Positions 32,459 through 43,580 of a DNA stretch of 64,000 nucleotides are shown piece after piece. Numbering within the stretch: the first letter of the stretch is position 1; every line of letters starts with the position of its first letter. The notes under the pieces were generated by a model. It did not search any database. It was not told the origin of the DNA and saw only the letters and a list, made by a program, of their open reading frames with translations. The stretch spans positions 124,001-188,000 of the forward strand of contig JAQJVL010001117.1 in the NCBI GenBank assembly GCA_035578905.1. The letters are read 5' to 3'. The translations under genes and the position numbers were made by a program. This DNA is from Stictocephala bisonia (Eukaryota; Arthropoda; Insecta; Hemiptera; Membracidae).

Positions 32459-34961
32459 TTCTTCTTTTGGAATAAAAATATCTTTGTTTTTGTGGTCTAG
32501 GTTAAAAATATCCTGGTTTCTTACTGCACTTAGCTGTATGTAATTACTTGTAAGTGTCTTTAAGAGACGCTGAACTTCAGGCTTTACCTTGTGTAAAAGA
32601 GGACTATCGGACTGAAAAAGAGTATTGAACTCTGTGAAATGGCCGAGGACATAAGACATAAACTCCAGATAGATCTTGTTGAATTTGCTTCTCAATGTAG
32701 ACAACATTTCCTCTGTTGTTTTTGAAGGATCATCAAAAACAGTTTGCCTCAAATAAGCATCCAATGCCGGGTACTGCTCTAACACTCTATCTACACAAGC
32801 CTTCAAAGAGAGCCATCTTGTTGTTGAAGGATTAAGGATTTTGTGGATTTCAACTGAGAAAACTCTTGAAACTCTACAAATATCTGTTGTCTATGGTAGC
32901 TTCGGCTAAAGTGTGCGCCCAAATTCCTCAGTAGATCCTCTACACTTCTTGGAAGCTTCAAGCAGGCTTTTGAAGCAACTAAATGGATCATGTGGCATGA
33001 ACATTTAATGAACGCAACGTCTGGAAGTTCTGATTTTAAAAGTGAAACAACAGAATGATGTTCACCAAACATTACGTTGGTTGTATCTGAGGAAAATCCA
33101 ACAAGATTTTGCATTGGAATGTTGTTGTGAGCTAGGACATCTTTCAAACATTGCACCAAGTCATCAGCAGTTGAAGATGGTACCTCTTTCATATCAAAAA
33201 ATTTTGTTTTGACATTATTAACTGCATTGTCATAGTATACAACAACAAATGCACACTGTTTTTTGGAGCCCATGTGGGTTGTTTCATCCATCATTATACT
33301 GAAATAACTACCTGGAGAAGTTAAATGTGCATTTAATTTGTTCTTGAATTCAGGACCAAGTGAGTTCTTTATTATAGCAGTGGTTTTAGTGCGGTGTTGC
33401 CTGAGACCCTGAGCAATTTTTGAATCGGGTAAAATATCTGGAATTAGTTGAACAAGAGAATCTATTGTCTGGATTGGTAAATTTTGTTCAGCTATAAAAC
33501 CAGCAAGGTTTACTTCAGCCCTTTTTTGTTGTTGGGTTATTGATTTATTTACAATATCTTTTACATCAAGGTTTCCTTTTACTTCTCTTGTACGAAGTAC
33601 ATGCTTTTCAGACTAATGATGTCTGTGAATATCATTTTTGTGTGCTGTAATATGCATATCACACAATCTGCAATAAGCCAGTTCATGTTCTCCTGATTTA
33701 TTTTTAGATTTCTGAAGCCAATTTCTGAACTCTGGTATTTCTAACCATTTCATAGAAAACTTATTGAAATATTTTTTACCTTTTTTCTTCTCTGTTGTGA
33801 TGGGCCTAATAATGTTGAAATCTTTGGAAGAACTCACATCCTCTTCACTTTCATCATCAACAGGTCTGGGGCAGATGTCATCACTTGATTCTGTTAATTT
33901 TGCTAGTTTTTTTGCAGTTTCTCCCGATGGTCCAGGTTTTGAAAGATCTTCCTTTAAAAAATACATGTAGAACTATAACTTATTATAAGCAAATCATACG
34001 TAAAATCACAGTTGATATATAAGTAGTTTAATTATATTTAAATCATTAATAAAATTGTAATATAATTAATAATAGGCCTAATAATAATTTTATTAATGAT
34101 ACAAATTTTAATAATCATTATAAAATTTTAAAAATATTTAAAATCACAGTTCACTATTTAACTCTTATAATTGCTAATTTTTATTACAATCTTTTAGATA
34201 TCTTTAAAGTAACTTAATATTTTATTTTCTGCTGACTAAAAGTCTACCTGTACCTTTGTGATTGGCTACCCAGAAAATCATTATGACAAGCAGGCATATT
34301 TATTATAAATGAGTTTAGATGTAAATAACCATGATAATTATTTTATTGATTTAATAACTAAAACATTTTATCAAGTGTATTTTGGGCTTAGCTACAGATT
34401 TATCATATGAAATAAGCACTAAACAATATAACAATCTAATGTAATAAAATTAAAAAACAATACAGAACAAAATCTAGTTAAATAATTTTACTAGAAATAG
34501 GCTTACAATTTATTTAAATTAATTAAATTAAAGCAGTGCAAGTTATCTTAATTATTTATATTTCACATTCTTATCTCATAAACCTAAACATACATAGGCC
34601 TAAACCTCTTAAAATACATATGTATATGCTTCTATATAAATTTTATTAGCATTAATAATTTAGTTATGTGTCATTATTAGAACTAGCGTTAATGGAACTA
34701 GCGTAAAATGGTAAGTTTGCTCTTCAAAGCGAACATTTTAAGTATATGATTGTTGGGGGGGTTTGACTTGTAGTTTGTTGAAAAGTTAATGACCAATTTT
34801 GAATTATATTTACAGTAGATATTAATACTTATTATTCAATGAATAGTAATGTTACTTTTAGTAGGCCTAATTAACACACCTAACTTAATTGATATTTTAT
34901 GGCCTACTGGCAATAACATACTTACCTCAGGTTTAGTTTTCCTTGTTATAAAGCGATCCAT

Positions 34962-35350
34962 TAGTACAATACAATAAATCCGATTTGGAAACTATAACAT
35001 ACGTGGTCGTAGTATTAATACTATAATTGACTACAGGTCTAACTTTAAAACTTATTGTGGTATCAACACATTGACAACAAAAACAACAAGACACTAGCAT
35101 TAGATGAAGTATGTAAGGGTAAGCACAATAACTTAATTTTCTTCCAATTACAGTGGGGTAAGGTTAGGTATTTGTTATGTATACCGTACTGAAATACCCG
35201 CCAAAACCGGCAGCGTTGCGATTGAACTTAACCAAGCGGACAGTTAGAGTACTACTTTATCCTATTGCGCATGCGCGAAAGGAAGAGCAAGCTGTCACGT
35301 CAATTTCCACAACATACGATAGCGATACGTACATAGTCGTAGGATAGCCC
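34962..35350. other. Upstream region of hAT M
   Basis: No coding sequence seen. It holds a GCGCATGCGC palindrome near 35268 and is moderately GC-richer than its surroundings, so it may contain the promoter of hAT M. This is inferred from position. Confidence 0.3.
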
Positions 35351-35607
35351 CAGTGTAGCCAACTCTACAAACATTGAAAATGGATATCATAACTTTGGTG
35401 AATAGTTCCTGATTTCCCGAAAATTTTTAAAGAATATTGGTTAACAATCTGAAAGTGAATAAAGTTCTGAAACCCCGAAATTTAACATATAAATACATTA
35501 TTTTGGAATCCCCAGAAAATCCCCGGAATTTAAAAAAACCGGAAAAATAACGGAATGAACCGTAATTCCACTGATTCCGGGGAATTCCCCGGAAATTGGC
35601 AACGCTG
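35351..35607. mobile_element. hAT-like MITE, 257 bp
   Basis: Ends are CAGTGTAGCCAACTCT and, inverted, CAGCGTTGCCAATTTCC. The flanks gatagccc and gctgtccc agree at five of eight positions, as a decayed 8-bp duplication might. The interior is rich in CCCCGGAATT-type repeats and non-coding. Confidence 0.5.
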
Positions 35608-36558
35608 GCTGTCCCAGCTGCTTCCCCCACCACAGGAAATGTGGCATAGCTCCTTCTCATTCTCAACAAAGAGCTACCTCAGCAGCTGTTATATTTTCAA
35701 CAAGGATTTAGTCAAAGAAAGGAATATGACACACCTCCAGTTAGCTCATATCATGATATACCATGGCTCAGGCTCACAGATAGCAGCACTATCCAGAACT
35801 GTCAAAAACGAATACTTTTGTGGCCTAGCTCCTTCTCATTCTCAGGCACTCTGTTTCCATTCCGTATCATTGGCAACCTCACACTTGGAAGCAAATTAAA
35901 AAAAAAGAAATGTGAAATCCCTCCAGAAATTAACCCAACTGATGTCAGCCATTTGTTCCTTTGGTGTCAGGTGATTTTGCTGGTATTGTTAGCTATTAAG
36001 AAAACATTAAAAATAAATTGTAATATTTCACTAAATATGTTGTGTCATATATCATTTTATTCAGAAAATGATGGAGAATTCATAACAATTACTCAAAATC
36101 AATTAAAAAAATTTTTTCAAACAAATTTTTTTTGAGAGTGTAAAAATGTTTATAAATATATATCTATATTCATTTTTCTGTGGCACATAAGTTATATTCA
36201 ATTGGATGTCACTGAAATTCTGAGATAGCAAAGTTTTTCTAAATATTATGGGAATCCAAAAATATATAATGTTATAGGCTTCAGAATGTCTATAATTATA
36301 ATTATATAGCTAGAACAAAGTAATTGCGATTGTTGCTAGACAACATGATATAAAAAAAAATAAATATTTTTCAATAAATTTTAAAATATATTGAAAAATA
36401 CCTGAAAACTGAATTGAGGAGCTGAAGACACAAATGAACTCTGTTCATTGCAGTTCAGTTCAAAAGAGAAAAAAAATATACACAAAACTATATACATATA
36501 TACACAAAAAGTATGTTCCTTCACTCATATTCCTCTCCTCTTTCGGGATTGGGCCTCT
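35608..36558. other. Stretch without a recognised gene
   Basis: Contains the motif CTCCTTCTCATTCTCA twice (about 35650 and 35828), and a related CATTCTCAGGCACTC occurs near 4861. It is otherwise AT-rich and non-coding as far as I can see. The right end is the 3' flank of piggyBac A. Confidence 0.35.
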
Positions 36559-39500
36559 TCATCCCCCTAAGAGATCTGTAAAATGTTCCAATTTTGCAAA
36601 GCACTTAGGGTGGACACCACAATTGCATCCACTACACCACCATGTACTTTTTTTGCCACATACTGGGCATACTCTAGCTTGACGTCCGGGAAGATGGGAC
36701 AGACTGTGCGACTCTTCTGTAATAACAGCCTGTGGAGCTGGTGCTTGGTCAGTGGGTTTTATTAGAGCCATAACAAGTTCTTTCATATATCGTTTTAGAC
36801 ATAGTGGCTTGTCAGTGTTGTGTGCATACAGAATGTACGAGTCAAAAAGAGCCATGTCCAATAAATTAACACCTTTACCGAGCCATCAGTTTCAGAACGT
36901 TAGTAGAGCCACCCGGTCTCAGAGACCGCCAAGTGCAAATACGCATATTTTGTTGCATACATAGACTCTGAATAAGCTATACACATTGATACACTTTTTT
37001 ACAGGTTTACACACATACACAATCACACACACATGTATATATATATATATATTTATGTATATTGTACCGGGTCGTTTGACCGGTACATTTTGGTTACTTT
37101 CGTCGTGGTCTGCTGGGCTGCCTGAGACCGCTCGTGCCCGGTGATTCGCTTACTTTGGTGGCCGTTGGCTCGGACTTGTTCGTTCCTTGTTCCAGCTCTT
37201 GTCTGTCAGGTTGGCCGTCATTCGACTTGTTTCTCAGCGCCCGATTGTCTAACATGTCCGGCTAGAGACTCCAAAACGTAAGTGTTCATTTTGTAATTTC
37301 TAATATCTAATCACCCTTTTGGTGAAAATACTTTGTTTGGATAATAATATTCTGGTTTATTTGTCATTTTCAGGGCATTGTTAAATTTGTATTCTTTGTC
37401 TAGATATTTGTTAACCTAGGTTCGAGCCACGTGCTCAATGTTACCATTTTACCATTAATTGCTTTATTATATCTTGTTTTATACTCAATTGTAGTTCTGT
37501 AAAATGTTTATTGAGCCTTTTCAGTTGGAGTTAACGATTTGCTATTTTTTTTGTTCATTGACAATAACCTAGCCTATCTGTTTAGTTTGACTTTCATTTT
37601 ATAACCTATTGCTTCCGTATCTATAGCCTAGTTTTCAGTTTGTCATTTTTTTTTAGTTCCATACGTCTTTTATAATTTGTTAAATTGTAAGTTGGTTTAA
37701 ATTATTCATAGCCTAAAGTTAATCTTTCACTGTCTTGTTTGCTCCACTCATGTTCTTGTTTGTCTCTTCATGTTCAGTTTTGCAAAATCAGGCACCCTTA
37801 TTAGTGGTTATGTGTAGTATTTTTGGTTTTGGGCTGTACTGTTTTTAATGTGCTGTGGTTTGGCCTTGCAGTCCAGGGTCCTTGAGTGGGACGTTCTCCC
37901 TCAGCCTGCTGTCCGGGTGAAGTTGACCATCGACACTGCTAGCCTGGCCTGAGGACCATGTATAGAGGCCATTGGTGACCCTGCTGCCCCACCTACATCT
38001 TTGGGTAGGAGTCTTCTGTCCTCAGGTCAGTGCGTTCCATCTTGTTTTCCCGGCGGCTGAGCTGGGGGTTGATAGTTTGTGAAAAAAAGAAAAAGAAAAA
38101 AATGATGCGGAACTATTGGATGAGGCCTAGGCCTAAGGACTGCCCCGTAAACGGGTCTGAAACAGCCAGGGGACTTATAAAGGTTTAGGGTAAACTGCCC
38201 AGTGTATGGTAATCTAACAGTATCTTGTACTTCAACTTGTCCCTACTTCATTACCTGTTGAGCTATAAAATTATTAAAAATAGTTTTGAAATCGTCAGGA
38301 AATTATCTATAACTACATACCTATAATTATATTGTTTCTCCTAAATAGGCCCTAGAAAAAGTACATTTTATGAAATTTGTTCATTTTTCCAGTGTGTGGT
38401 AAATTTTCCTAATGTATGGTAATGCCAAACCCAGTGAATGGTAAATTACTTGCCTTTATCTAAAATCTCGGCAATTCTTTAAGAACACTGCAAAGCAGTT
38501 TAAATCTTGATGATGTAAACAGAAATTATTGGGAAAAATATTACACTACATATTCCCTAAATATTTGTTTAATTACTTTACCAAAAAAATATTTTTAAGT
38601 TTCAAGCTTTTAAAAACATATTAAAAATTTAAACTGTTCATTCATCATCAGTTTTATTATCAATGTCACTAAGTTGGACTGGATCATTGTCTGAGTCCAC
38701 ATCATTCGCACAAAAGTGGCATAGAAATTGTAGCTCATCATCGTCATCATCATTTTCATCAAGCCCAAAAGCATCTAAATGTTTTTTAGGTATACATCTG
38801 TAATGGAATGTGTTGTTGCAGTCATCACACTCAATCCAACGTCTTCTTATTTGAAGTATTAACTCCGCTGAATATCGTTTGGAGCAGATTTTGCAGATCC
38901 AGTCGTCATCTTTGTCAAAAATAAGTTTCTTTTTAGATCTTTGCTTTTTGTTATTGGCTGAATTCTTTTCCTCACGTAATTTCTTTCTCTCTGCTTTCTT
39001 TTCTTCTTCTTTCTTATTTTCTTCCCTTCTCTTTCCTTCAAACATTAGCCATTCTTCACCTGAAACAACTGCAGGCAATTTAACTCGAGGTCTCTTGCCT
39101 TTAGTTTTTTGCGGGGTTCCTGGCCAAAACAGATTATTTTTAAATGGAGATGGCACATCTTTGCCATTTGTTTTGGGTGATAAGACCTTAGCCAGCTTTT
39201 CTTGCATGGTGGACGTTGATGGTTGAGGCTCAAAAATCTGTTCCTGTGACATGGGCGATGTTGAAATGATAGATTCAGCCTGAGGTGATGATGGTGATAA
39301 ACACACAGTCTATTTCTGCTGGAATGTGTATGGCGTTGCAATGAGAGCTTCAGTCTGTGGTGCTGTTGATGAAGGCAACACTTTATCTACATGCTCCTGT
39401 GGTTTAGAAGGTTTTTGTTGAACTTCTAATAACGAATCCTTTGCTTTTTTCCAACACACATAAAGGCCTTGGAATTCTTGATTACCTGACCATACAGGTG

Positions 39501-40336
39501 TAAACTTTTTGTACGTTTCAATAAACTCATTTAAAATATCTGGATTTATGAAACTTTCGAAAAATTTCATACAGTCTTCACGTTTGTGTGATATGCTAAC
39601 CTCAGCTGAAGTCTCAGGGTATGATTTTTGCTCTGTATGCATTATGTTCACTTTAGTATAATCCACTGCATCAGCATCCAAGGGATAGAGGCCACACCGT
39701 TTAAAACCATTAGCAATAGTATCTTTTTTCAAATGGCTCTCGAGAACTTGATTAAGCAATGGTGGAAAGTTGTATTTAGTTAAACGTTCTAGACCATTTT
39801 CAATTCGCCATCTGTGAACAGCAGCAGCCCATCCTTGTTTCACAGGGCGAAAGACTGCCACTGGTGGCAACGATATGAGAACAATATTATTCTTGGAACA
39901 AAATAAACTTAGGTGATAAGTCATATGCGACTTATGTCCGTCCAAAAATATTACAACTGGAAATTCTACTCCTTGTTCCGTCAAAAACTTAACAAAGTAG
40001 TTTGCAATATATTCGAAGAAAATTTCTCCATTAATCCAACCAGAATCAGATTTGCTCACAGTCCAGTTTTCTGGCACTGTCAGTTTATTTCCTGGAGGGA
40101 TGCGTTTTCCAGGAAAAACCACTAGAGTTGGAGGAACAAGCCCACTAGCACTTACCGTACACATAACTGTTAGGTTCTCTTTATCATTTCCTGCATGAAC
40201 CTCATATACATTTTTTTGACCTTTGGCAGCAATACCTTTACCTGATTTTGGACATAAAAAAAAGGTTGTCTCATCAAGATTGTATACACGGTCAGGATTA
40301 GCTACCACATCCATCAAATTATTTTTATCTAAGTAC

Positions 40337-40388
40337 TCACATGGTGACTCAAGACCTAAAGAATTAATCACATGGTGACTCAAGACCT
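40337..40388. repeat. Duplicated 21-mer at the LINE 5' end
   Basis: The unit tcacatggtgactcaagacc (21 bp with the final t) occurs at 40337-40357 and again at 40368-40388, 31 bp apart. It overlaps the 5' boundary of the LINE and may be a short tandem 5' UTR unit. Confidence 0.55.
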
Positions 40389-40781
40389 GACAGGTTGTCA
40401 ATGGACTTATTTCCTCAGAAGTAATTAAAAGTATTAAAACTTACTTATACAATTTTAATTTACTGTAACATTGAGAGACAAGGATTGCACTGCCACTTGA
40501 ACAAACTCTCCAGTCAGACTGATTAGTGTGTGCTATCAGGAAGTGAAACTGGCCTAGCGACCTTGACCTTGTTGTTATCAGCTAGCCTAGATAGATTGAC
40601 TGGCTAGGTAATACTCAAATCGGAATTGAAGTCCCAAATTATATTTTATTTTATTTTGAATATTGTGATATTGACGGTAAAAACAATGATAAGAATATTG
40701 ACTTTAAAATAAAGAACCTGGTAGTTTATTAGTAGTTATTATTGTTATTTTTTATTATTGTTTGACATTTTATATTTTACT

Positions 40782-43580
40782 ATGGACACAAATATATCTT
40801 TAAATGAGTTACCTAAAGGCTGGAAAAGGAAGGTAATCACAAGGAAGAGTGGATTAAGTAAAGGAAAAGTAGATGTGTACATTTTGTCGCCAAAAGGACT
40901 GACCTTTCGTTCTAAGCGAGAATTATCTGATTACATTAAAAAAAATAGCTTGAACTTTAAAGTTGAAGATTTCTTTTTTTCAAATAAAAAAATTAATACT
41001 ATGCTAAAAAAAGAGCAACTGAATGACACTTCTAGCACACACACTTCTATAGACAATTCTTTGACAAATATTAGCATTGACAGTCAGTCAGATCATTCGC
41101 TTCAGGAAAATGTGTGTAGCACCGTAACCACTCAGACAGGAATCGAATCCTCCTCTATTGATATATTAAGTGAGCTTTTAGGAAAACAGTGGCTCTCTGA
41201 CAACATTTTGTACAAATATTTTAATTTAGTTTTTACCCTGCTATTCTCAATTCTTAGTTCCCGTATTTTGATTGTTGACCCTGTTGTTGGTCAAGCCATC
41301 AAAGTCCTCAAAGATTATGATCATTTCTTGGAACATCTCAATATACTCGAGAAGGATTTTCTTGTTGTGCCAATAAATGACTCAGAAGTACTGAATGGTA
41401 CTGGTGGCTCACATTGGAGTATTTTGGTATATCAAAAGGCCAGCAACACGTATTTTTATTATGACTCAATGAACAATTACAATGTTTGTCATGCAAAGAC
41501 TGTAATGGAGAAACTGACAAAATACATGAACATTGAATCCACGGGCCCTCAATTTTTTGTGTTGAAGGGAGTTCAACAGAGAAACAACTATGATTGCTCC
41601 ATCTACTCTATATTTTTTGTAGAAAAAGTTATTCTGGATGTTTTAAATGATAGATCATTTGATGTTGAGTATATGCAGACATTACACCTAGAAGAAGTTG
41701 ATCTTGTGTTGAAGCGGTCAATCATAGCATATATTATTACCAACATGCATAGTCCCTCATTCTCAAAAACCGAATTAACATCTTTAGTAATGGCTAGCTT
41801 AAAACAACTGCAGACTAATACAAAGGAGCTCAACACATTGCAATCACAAATTGAGGTTATGAGCAAGAAAATCCAAAGTTTGGAAAAAGATTTATTATCT
41901 GCGGACAGCAAAATATCTGAGCTGAATAAAGAGCTTGACACAAGGAATACTCTAATTGAAAGTTTAGAAACAAGCAAACAGACAGGAACTGAGAAAAGTC
42001 AAACTGATTTAGAAGTATTACCTGCCACTGATGCCATTGAGAATACATTCACATCTGTCAAGAAGACAAACTATCCCCCTCCTTGTAAAAATAGAAACAA
42101 CAGAGACAGCATTGATAAAGGAAGGCGTTCCAATGTAACCAAGCTACATAAAAGGATAGAAAATGAAATCAAAGTGGAGTTCTATGCGGACAGTCACGGA
42201 AGAGGACTTCCAGAGATTATTGATGAATGCACCGAAGGAAGAATCAGCATAAATGGATTAGTTACTCCTGGTGCTGATGTTCTACAGGTTTATAGTCAAG
42301 CTGAAAAGTCTCTCGATCGCCCACTAGTGTTAATAGCAGGAACTAATGACATTCCTAAGAAATCTTATGAATCTATCTATAGAAAAATGGAAAGTAAGCT
42401 TAAAGAATTTAGCAAGACAAGACCTGTTTGCATTACCACCATTCCGCCTCGTTTTGATATAAACCATAGTGATCAGATCCATGATAATATAGTGATGGCA
42501 AATAGTTACATTACAGAATTAGTGTTAAGAATAAATAATGTTCATATCATTGACTTTGATGGTTTTAAAAGGTGTCACTTTACACGCCATGGCCTACACC
42601 TAAACTACAGGGGGAAGAAAAAACTTAGTGGCATGATAATTGAAGCTTTAAATAAGGCGTGTAGCTTCAAAACCTCCACTAATATTAACCCTATGACTGA
42701 TTTCTCTCCTTTGGCAAGCCAGAAAATGTCTACAACTCACACTTCTTCAGTGGGGTATTCTTCAGTAGCTGAACTTGATGGACCAGTTATGGTTATTGAA
42801 GCAAATATGAAGGATGTTTTTAAAAAATATGAAAAAGATGAAGATGTGGCATTCTCGCACTGCATTTCTGCAGATCTTGATAACACCAGAAGTATGAGTG
42901 CGGGAGTCGCAGTGCTTTTTAAAGAAAAGTGTGGTAAGCCGTCAACTAACGATTGTGTCACTCTCCATCTCTCACACCAAAAAATTACAAATGGTCCTAC
43001 AGTGTATGGGTTAATTACAAAACCACAATACAACAGTAAGCCCAAAATACAGGACTACAATTTGGCCTTTGAAGATCTGAAAGAAGATTTTAAAAAGAAT
43101 AATTTTAAACAACTGATCTGTTCCCCCATGGGGTGTGTGAGAGATAATATCTCAGTTGAACACTTTGTTGGTAAGGTAATTGAATTCCACAAAGCCACAA
43201 ATGCCCTTGTTCACATAATTTCTTACAAAGAAAGAGCTACCAGAAAGTTAAGGAATGGACTGACATATTCTGATTTTGTAAAATATCTTAAAGATGCCAT
43301 CAAAAGTAATATAAACCACCATAATGCAGTACCAGAAGTTGCACTGGCTTCCAATACTCCGGACTCCATGGCTGCTGATGACCCCAAGATCACAGACAAG
43401 AATTTTCTACATTCAACTGCGACTACAACTACAACTGCAACTGCACCCCTGCAGCAAGAGATCATCGCCAGTTCAAAGGGTGGTGATAGTGTGAGTGATG
43501 CAGGAGTTTGTCATGAAGGGCAACAGCCATCTTTGCCCACTTTAAACTGCCCTCTCATCAAACTAACAACAATAACATAA
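40782..43580 (+). CDS. LINE ORF1: MBD-, SENP8-, coiled-coil, SGNH- and macro-domain protein
   Basis: 932 residues from ATG 40782, uninterrupted. Residues about 8-68 resemble a methyl-CpG-binding domain (LPKGWKRKVITRKSG, KVDVYILSPKG, FRSKRELSDYI). Residues about 125-300 look like a SENP8/NEDP1-type Ulp1 protease: His211 in SHWSILVY, Asp228 in YYDSM, Gln in GVQQRNNYDC, Cys272. The His-Asp and Asp-Cys spacings (17 and 44) equal those I recall for SENP8. A coiled coil covers about 337-395. Residues about 465-625 are SGNH esterase-like: Ser471 in ADSHGRG, Asn522 in AGTNDI, His606 in GLHLN. Residues about 668-822 match TARG1/OARD1-type macro domains: SHCISADL, Lys747 in GLITK, Asp788 in MGCVRDN, spacing 41 as in TARG1. 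Esterase ORF1s are known in CR1-like LINEs; the other domains are the surprise. Roles are inferred. Confidence 0.82.
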   Translation: MDTNISLNELPKGWKRKVITRKSGLSKGKVDVYILSPKGLTFRSKRELSDYIKKNSLNFKVEDFFFSNKKINTMLKKEQLNDTSSTHTSIDNSLTNISIDSQSDHSLQENVCSTVTTQTGIESSSIDILSELLGKQWLSDNILYKYFNLVFTLLFSILSSRILIVDPVVGQAIKVLKDYDHFLEHLNILEKDFLVVPINDSEVLNGTGGSHWSILVYQKASNTYFYYDSMNNYNVCHAKTVMEKLTKYMNIESTGPQFFVLKGVQQRNNYDCSIYSIFFVEKVILDVLNDRSFDVEYMQTLHLEEVDLVLKRSIIAYIITNMHSPSFSKTELTSLVMASLKQLQTNTKELNTLQSQIEVMSKKIQSLEKDLLSADSKISELNKELDTRNTLIESLETSKQTGTEKSQTDLEVLPATDAIENTFTSVKKTNYPPPCKNRNNRDSIDKGRRSNVTKLHKRIENEIKVEFYADSHGRGLPEIIDECTEGRISINGLVTPGADVLQVYSQAEKSLDRPLVLIAGTNDIPKKSYESIYRKMESKLKEFSKTRPVCITTIPPRFDINHSDQIHDNIVMANSYITELVLRINNVHIIDFDGFKRCHFTRHGLHLNYRGKKKLSGMIIEALNKACSFKTSTNINPMTDFSPLASQKMSTTHTSSVGYSSVAELDGPVMVIEANMKDVFKKYEKDEDVAFSHCISADLDNTRSMSAGVAVLFKEKCGKPSTNDCVTLHLSHQKITNGPTVYGLITKPQYNSKPKIQDYNLAFEDLKEDFKKNNFKQLICSPMGCVRDNISVEHFVGKVIEFHKATNALVHIISYKERATRKLRNGLTYSDFVKYLKDAIKSNINHHNAVPEVALASNTPDSMAADDPKITDKNFLHSTATTTTTATAPLQQEIIASSKGGDSVSDAGVCHEGQQPSLPTLNCPLIKLTTIT

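Larger units (their letters stand above)
28589..34961 (-). pseudogene. hAT transposase M, spliced, interrupted by pogo N
   Basis: Exon 1 (34961-34926) encodes MDRFITRKTKPE and ends at GAG|GTAAGT. Exon 2 starts at 33951 after TTTTTAAAG and continues EDLSKPGPSGE in phase. A BED-like zinc finger follows (CRLCDMHITAHKNDIHRHH). Next are an in-frame TAG at 33613, FSIMMDETTHMGSKKQC (first Asp region), SDTTNVMFGEHHSV, CSCHMIHLVASKA and, after a frameshift near 32810, TTRWLSLKACVDRV. Pogo N interrupts between KEE and IYLGLEAHES. After 29221 the frame runs to a poly-A shift near 28800 and then the hAT dimerisation motif LPFSNASVERVFS. It has at least one nonsense codon, two frameshifts and an insertion. 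The intron (33950-34925) is AT-rich and holds nothing I recognise. Confidence 0.85.

Noticed and set aside
39310..40401. N-terminal residues VINSLGLESPC of the long minus ORF taken as transposase
   Set aside because: They derive from the LINE 5' end; the LINE junction is at the TACTC duplication (40334-40338), and real host coding resumes at YLDK.
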